NCBI RefSeq assembly: GCF_900156255.1
Contig: NZ_FTMK01000015.1
Coordinates: forward strand, 23,498-87,497
Reading direction: 5' to 3'
Source: Paracoccus thiocyanatus
GTDB lineage: Bacteria > Pseudomonadota > Alphaproteobacteria > Rhodobacterales > Rhodobacteraceae
DNA: 64,000 bases
Shown in pieces: positions 60,482 to 64,000 of the stretch. The notes under the pieces are model-generated. The model was not told the origin of the DNA, made no database searches, and worked only from the letters and a program-made list of their open reading frames with translations. Made by a program: the position numbers and the translations under genes. Position 1 is the stretch's first letter. Each line of letters opens with the position of its first letter.

Positions 60482-61824
60482 ATGCGCAGGACAAGCCCCG
60501 GATCAACGTCGGCATGGTGAACGGCTTTAACCCGGACAACATGGGCGACCTGGATCCGGCGATGCAGGACATGATCCGCCGGCGCCGGCGCCTGCTGGGC
60601 CCGGCCTATCGCCTGATGTATGCCGATCCGGTGCAGATCAGCCGCGCCCAGGGCACCAGGCTGTGGGACCGCGACGGCAACGAATATCTGGACGCCTATA
60701 ACAACGTCGTCTCGGTCGGCCATTGCAACCCGCGCGTGGTCGAGGCGGTGCATCGGCAGATGCAGACGCTCTGCACCCATACCCGCTATGTGCAGGACGA
60801 GATCCTGGAATTCGCCGAGCAGATCGTGCCGAGCTTCGGCGAGCCGATCGAGCATATCATGTTCACCTGCACCGGCTCCGAGGCGAACGACCTGGCGCTG
60901 CGCATCGCCATGCACCAGACCGGGCGCAAGGGCATTGTCATCACCTCGGAAGCCTATACCGGCAACTCGCATCTGACCGCGGGCCTGTCGCCCTCGCTGG
61001 GCAGGAAAAGCCCGCTGGGGCAATGGGTGCGCCGCATTTCGGCACCCGATTCCTATCGCATGGAGCCCTCCGAGATCGGCGCCCGACTGGCCCGCCAGGT
61101 CCAGCACGAGATCGACGAGCTGGAACGCCGCGGCGAAGGCATCGCCGCTTTCATCGCGGATTCGCTGTTCTCATCGGACGGCATCTATGCCCATCCGACC
61201 GACATCCTTCAGCAGATCACCGAGGTCGTCCATGCCGCGGGCGGCGTGGTGATCGCCGACGAGGTGCAGGCGGGCTTCGGCCGGTCGGGCGACCGGCTTT
61301 GGGGGTTCCAGCGACACGGCCAGGTGCCGGACATCGTCACCATGGGCAAGCCGATGGGCAACGGCTTTCCGGTGGCTGCCATCGCCGTGCGGCCCGAGGT
61401 CATCGAGCGTTTCGGCAACGAAATGCGCTATTTCAACACTTTCGGCGGCAATACCGTGGCGATCGCGGCGGCGCAGGCGACCTTTGACGTGATCCGCGAC
61501 GACGGGTTGCAGGAAAACGCCGCCCGGATCGGCGCGATGATCCAGGACGGCTTTCGCCAGATCGCGCAAAGCGATGGCCGTATCGGCGACGTGCGCGGCG
61601 CGGGCCTTTATATCGGGGTCGAGTTCGTCAAGGACCACGACAGCAAGGAACCGGATTCAGCGACCGCGCTGGCCTTGGTCGATGGCTTGCGCCAGCGGCG
61701 GGTGCTGATCTCGGCCACCGGCCATCACGCCAATACGCTGAAGATCCGGCCGCCACTGGTCTTTTCGGAAAGCGACGTGGACCGGCTGCTGACCGAGACG
61801 CGCAACGCACTGGCCGCGATCTGA
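60478..61824 (+). CDS. Class III PLP-dependent enzyme, probable O-phospho-amine phospho-lyase (AGXT2L-like)
   Basis: A 448-residue PLP fold-type I enzyme. The PLP lysine is Lys291 (TMGKPMGNGFP), with DEVQAGFGR at 261-269 (Asp261 to the pyridine nitrogen) and TCTGSEANDLALRIA near 130-144. The long N-terminal YNNVVSVGHCNPRVVEA (74-90) and GSEANDLALR resemble ethanolamine-phosphate and 5-phosphohydroxylysine phospho-lyases more than omega-transaminases. Such enzymes release ammonia and phosphate from an O-phosphorylated amine, leaving an aldehyde. Coupling to the kinase supports this; a plain transaminase is the alternative. No aldehyde dehydrogenase follows. Confidence 0.8.
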   Translation: MNAQDKPRINVGMVNGFNPDNMGDLDPAMQDMIRRRRRLLGPAYRLMYADPVQISRAQGTRLWDRDGNEYLDAYNNVVSVGHCNPRVVEAVHRQMQTLCTHTRYVQDEILEFAEQIVPSFGEPIEHIMFTCTGSEANDLALRIAMHQTGRKGIVITSEAYTGNSHLTAGLSPSLGRKSPLGQWVRRISAPDSYRMEPSEIGARLARQVQHEIDELERRGEGIAAFIADSLFSSDGIYAHPTDILQQITEVVHAAGGVVIADEVQAGFGRSGDRLWGFQRHGQVPDIVTMGKPMGNGFPVAAIAVRPEVIERFGNEMRYFNTFGGNTVAIAAAQATFDVIRDDGLQENAARIGAMIQDGFRQIAQSDGRIGDVRGAGLYIGVEFVKDHDSKEPDSATALALVDGLRQRRVLISATGHHANTLKIRPPLVFSESDVDRLLTETRNALAAI

Positions 61825-61828
61825 CAAA

Positions 61829-61857
61829 GGCGGCGCGAGCAAAAGCCTCGCGCCGCC
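61829..61857. terminator. Bidirectional hairpin between convergent genes
   Basis: An 11-bp perfect stem (GGCGGCGCGAG at 61829-61839 with its complement at 61847-61857) and a 7-base A-rich loop, 5 bases after the phospho-lyase-like gene and facing the end of opgD. No clear T-tract follows. Confidence 0.6.
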
Positions 61858-61922
61858 GATCAAAGCACCGCGCAGGCCAGCCGCAGATCAAATTGACGCG
61901 CAGCCGTCCCGTTCCCTGCAAG

Positions 61923-63524
61923 TCAGGCCCTGCTCGACAACAAAGAGCGCAACTGCGTCGGGAAAAGCTGCAAAAGCAATGTCTCGGTGACGGCTTCCCC
62001 GCCCTTCGCCACGAAAGCCCGCAGGTCGATCGGGCTGTCGTCCCGCGCCACCAGACCTTCCGGTCCGCCGAAGCTGAGGTCGAATATGGCCCGCCAGTTC
62101 TGCCCGCCGACAATGGGATAGACCGCGTCGTTCGAGATCACCCCGCGCGAGGCGGTGATTTCAAAGCGCGGCTTGTCATCCGGCCCAAGCGAATGCGGGG
62201 TAAAGTCGCAGACGATCTTGACCACCTCCTCTGGCCTCGGCTGGCCCGGTATGCCGCCTGCACCGATACGGATGGCGGCGAAATCGCCCGTCGTGCCGCT
62301 CAGCGGGCTGTCCTTGAGCCAGGACAGAGTATAGCTCAACTCGTATTCGTCGCCGGCCTTCGCCGGCGCGGCGGGTTGCCAGAAGGCCACGATATTGTCG
62401 TGGATCTCGTCATCGGTCCTCAACTCGACCAGCGTCACCGTGCCATCGCCCCAATCCCCCTGCGGCACGACCCAGGCACTCGCGCGCTTGTCATAGAAGA
62501 CGCCGTCATCCTGGTATTGGTCGAAGTTCCGTTCCCTTTGCATTAGGCCGAAACCCTTGATCGAAGGGGCGGCAAAGGTATTTGCCATGGTATGGGGCGG
62601 GTTGTTGAGCGGTCGCCATATGCGCTCGCCCCCAGAGGTCAGGATTTCCAGACCATCGGAATCATGGACCTCGGGCCGCCAATCGGGCGAGATGCGCGGC
62701 GTATTCTTGCCGAACCAGAACATCGAGGTCAGCGGCGCCACGCCCAGCCGCTCGATCGCATCGCGCACGAAGATGCGGGCGGTGATCTCCTGCATGACGC
62801 CCTCGCCGCGACGCGAGACGATGCGATAAGCCCCCGCCACACGCGGGCCGTCCAGCAGCGCATATGTCGTCATGCCGTGTTCGGTCTCTGGTTCAAGCCA
62901 GAAATGGGTGAAAAGCGGAAACTCCTCGGGCCCGTCGGGAATGGCGGTGTCAACGGCGATGCCCCGCGCCGAAAGCCCGAACTGGCCGCTATAGCCCGCG
63001 GTTCGCCAATAAGAGGCCCCCAGAAAGGCCATCCAGTCACGCCGGGTTTTCGCATCCATGACGCTGAATCCGGCGAAACCCTCGGTCCTGGTCAGGCGAC
63101 GGGCCGGATTGTCCTCTGGAATATCGAATAGCTCCAGCGAGAAGGGAATCTCCGTTGCCAGGCCGTTTTCGAGCGTATGTATATGCACAGGCTGTTTGAA
63201 ATAGCGGCCGGGGAAAAAGAAGCGCGCCCGCGATGGGGCTGAAAGACCGTCCCAAAGCTCCCTCCCCTCGTGAAAGCGGATCTCGTTATGGCGATCGAAA
63301 TCTACCTGTTCGAGGATCTCGGCCTCTTCGATCAGCGGGGGCTGATATGCATGCCCGGCAAGCTTGCGCGCCCGCTCGGTCAGCAGATCGAAGGAGAACG
63401 GCTGCTGCTTTCCGTCGTGACCCAAATTCTCGGCGGCGCGCGCGATCTGAGGCAGCAAGAAGAAGGCGCCACCACCGAGGGCGGCTTGCATTGCGGAGCG
63501 GCGGGAAAGTTTATGCGAATACAT
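61923..63524 (-). CDS. opgD: Periplasmic glucan biosynthesis protein, MdoG/OpgD family
   Basis: A 533-residue member of the MdoG/MdoD family, which is needed to build or modify osmoregulated periplasmic glucans. A Tat signal is present (KLSRRSAMQAALGGGAFFLL near residues 5-25), as for OpgD rather than Sec-exported OpgG. RFHEGRELWDGLSAPSRARFFFPG and FWLEPETEHGMTTYALLDGPRVAGAYR are conserved segments. The ATG at 63524 was preferred to TTG at 63587 because it puts the RR motif at the usual distance; neither has a strong ribosome site. The IS element lies 138 bases upstream. Confidence 0.88.
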   Translation of the reverse strand: MYSHKLSRRSAMQAALGGGAFFLLPQIARAAENLGHDGKQQPFSFDLLTERARKLAGHAYQPPLIEEAEILEQVDFDRHNEIRFHEGRELWDGLSAPSRARFFFPGRYFKQPVHIHTLENGLATEIPFSLELFDIPEDNPARRLTRTEGFAGFSVMDAKTRRDWMAFLGASYWRTAGYSGQFGLSARGIAVDTAIPDGPEEFPLFTHFWLEPETEHGMTTYALLDGPRVAGAYRIVSRRGEGVMQEITARIFVRDAIERLGVAPLTSMFWFGKNTPRISPDWRPEVHDSDGLEILTSGGERIWRPLNNPPHTMANTFAAPSIKGFGLMQRERNFDQYQDDGVFYDKRASAWVVPQGDWGDGTVTLVELRTDDEIHDNIVAFWQPAAPAKAGDEYELSYTLSWLKDSPLSGTTGDFAAIRIGAGGIPGQPRPEEVVKIVCDFTPHSLGPDDKPRFEITASRGVISNDAVYPIVGGQNWRAIFDLSFGGPEGLVARDDSPIDLRAFVAKGGEAVTETLLLQLFPTQLRSLLSSRA

Positions 63525-63661
63525 GATGCTCTGGAGATGTCCGTTCAGTTTGTCGCCATCGAGACCCTGAAGCCGGGGATAGTTCAAGGGGGGCGCCGTA
63601 TCATGGGCCGAGTTCTGCCGGTCTTGACGCCCCGATATTGGCGGAAGCCCGCCAGGGAACT

Positions 63662-64000
63662 AGGGTCTGTTGAGATTCATCGTGAGTTGATCAGGGCTGC
63701 CACAGCGTAGATCATGGCCTCAAAGGATGTATCGGTCTTTTCGGACCGCATGGCGATACGCTTGAACTCCTTGAGTTTGCAGAAGAAGTTCTCGATGAGG
63801 TGGCGGCGCTTGTAGAGTTCGGGATCGATGATCAACGGCGCGCGGCGCTGTGGACGCTGCGAGATGCAGATCAGCGCGCCGCGTGCGTTCATCTCGGCGA
63901 TGATCCAGTTGCTGTCGAAGGCCTTGTCGGCCAGCATCGCATTGAAGGCGAGCCCCTCGATCAGCGGCGCGACCCCAACCGTGTCAAAGCGGTGCCCCGG
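63662..64000 (-). mobile_element. Partial IS5-family insertion sequence, cut by window edge
   Basis: One end of an insertion sequence is visible. The terminal sequence GGTCTGTTGAGATTCATCG begins at about 63664, and the transposase gene runs from the window edge towards it. The exact outer boundary and target duplication cannot be fixed because the other end is outside the window. It lies upstream of opgD and may separate it from an original promoter. Confidence 0.75.
63677..64000 (-). CDS. IS5-family DDE transposase, N-terminal part outside window
   Basis: The C-terminal 107 residues of a DDE transposase. GHRFDTVGVAPLIEGLAF is followed by MLADKAFDSNW (a probable catalytic Asp in LADKAFD) and then the Y(1)-E region YKRRHLIENFFCKLKEFKRIAMR, with the probable catalytic Glu in HLIENFF. 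This arrangement is typical of the IS427-like subgroup of IS5, in which the transposase is often made by frameshifting from an upstream frame not visible here. It ends 15 bases inside the visible end of the element. Confidence 0.88.
   Translation of the reverse strand, partial: PGHRFDTVGVAPLIEGLAFNAMLADKAFDSNWIIAEMNARGALICISQRPQRRAPLIIDPELYKRRHLIENFFCKLKEFKRIAMRSEKTDTSFEAMIYAVAALINSR

Noticed and set aside
1..64000. CRISPR arrays, tRNA or rRNA genes, replication origin
   Set aside because: Both strands were read for repeated spacer patterns, cloverleaf sequences, rRNA-like blocks and iterons; nothing convincing was seen.

Overview
The window is about 64 kb of high-GC DNA, roughly two thirds G+C by eye. 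It is densely packed in operons with ATGA or TGATG start/stop overlaps. Gene content points to an alphaproteobacterium of the Rhodobacterales, most likely Paracoccus or a close relative: a PutA without its own DNA-binding domain paired with an Lrp-type PutR, pseudoazurin, a TreYZ operon, an abundance of ABC transporters, and a family-typical intergenic repeat. This placement is inference from gene families, not from a marker gene; no rRNA, tRNA, CRISPR or replication origin was seen. The abundance of accessory transport and catabolic operons, and an IS5-type element at the right edge, suggest a secondary replicon or accessory region.

Layout. 1-5.6 kb: putA (cut by the left edge), divergent putR, and a trans-3-hydroxy-L-proline dehydratase / pyrroline-2-carboxylate reductase pair with a divergent GntR regulator, together a route from 3-hydroxyproline to proline to glutamate. 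5.7-7.3 kb: a MarR regulator translationally coupled to an FUSC-type efflux protein. 7.3-21.3 kb: two back-to-back minus-strand operons. The upstream one (Tat-exported family 5 binding protein, OppDF/DppBC-type ABC transporter, glycerophosphodiester phosphodiesterase, HAD phosphatase, TIM-barrel isomerase) resembles the agrocinopine (acc) operon plan. The downstream one is a Ugp-like ABC transporter with a PHP phosphoesterase and an RpiR regulator. 21.7-30.5 kb: a ChaC-like protein, then a stress/carbon-storage operon (DUF892 protein, treZ, treY, a glgC paralogue, glgX, DUF2934 protein).

30.7-34.2 kb: a cobalamin riboswitch heading a BtuFCD-like transporter whose last gene is pseudoazurin. 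34.4-42.4 kb: a PdxH-family oxidase, a ferric-iron-type ABC transporter with a fused double permease, a FecI-like sigma factor with no FecR, and a TonB-dependent siderophore receptor. 42.4-45.0 kb: a response regulator, a sensor kinase and a Cys-less molybdopterin-fold periplasmic protein in one operon, with a perfect 16-bp hairpin upstream. 45.4-50.2 kb: a pseudo-caspase/peptidoglycan-binding protein, a Bcr/CflA efflux pump, a DUF2380-like protein and a membrane protein.

50.3-61.8 kb is the strongest candidate for an undescribed system. Two divergent operons share one control region: hydantoinase A/B, a TIM-barrel isomerase, a TetR regulator and an EamA exporter on one side; an NMT1-type ABC importer, a hydroxylysine-kinase-like phosphotransferase and an AGXT2L-like class III aminotransferase (probable phospho-lyase) on the other. 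61.9-64.0 kb: opgD for periplasmic glucans and a partial IS5-family transposase.
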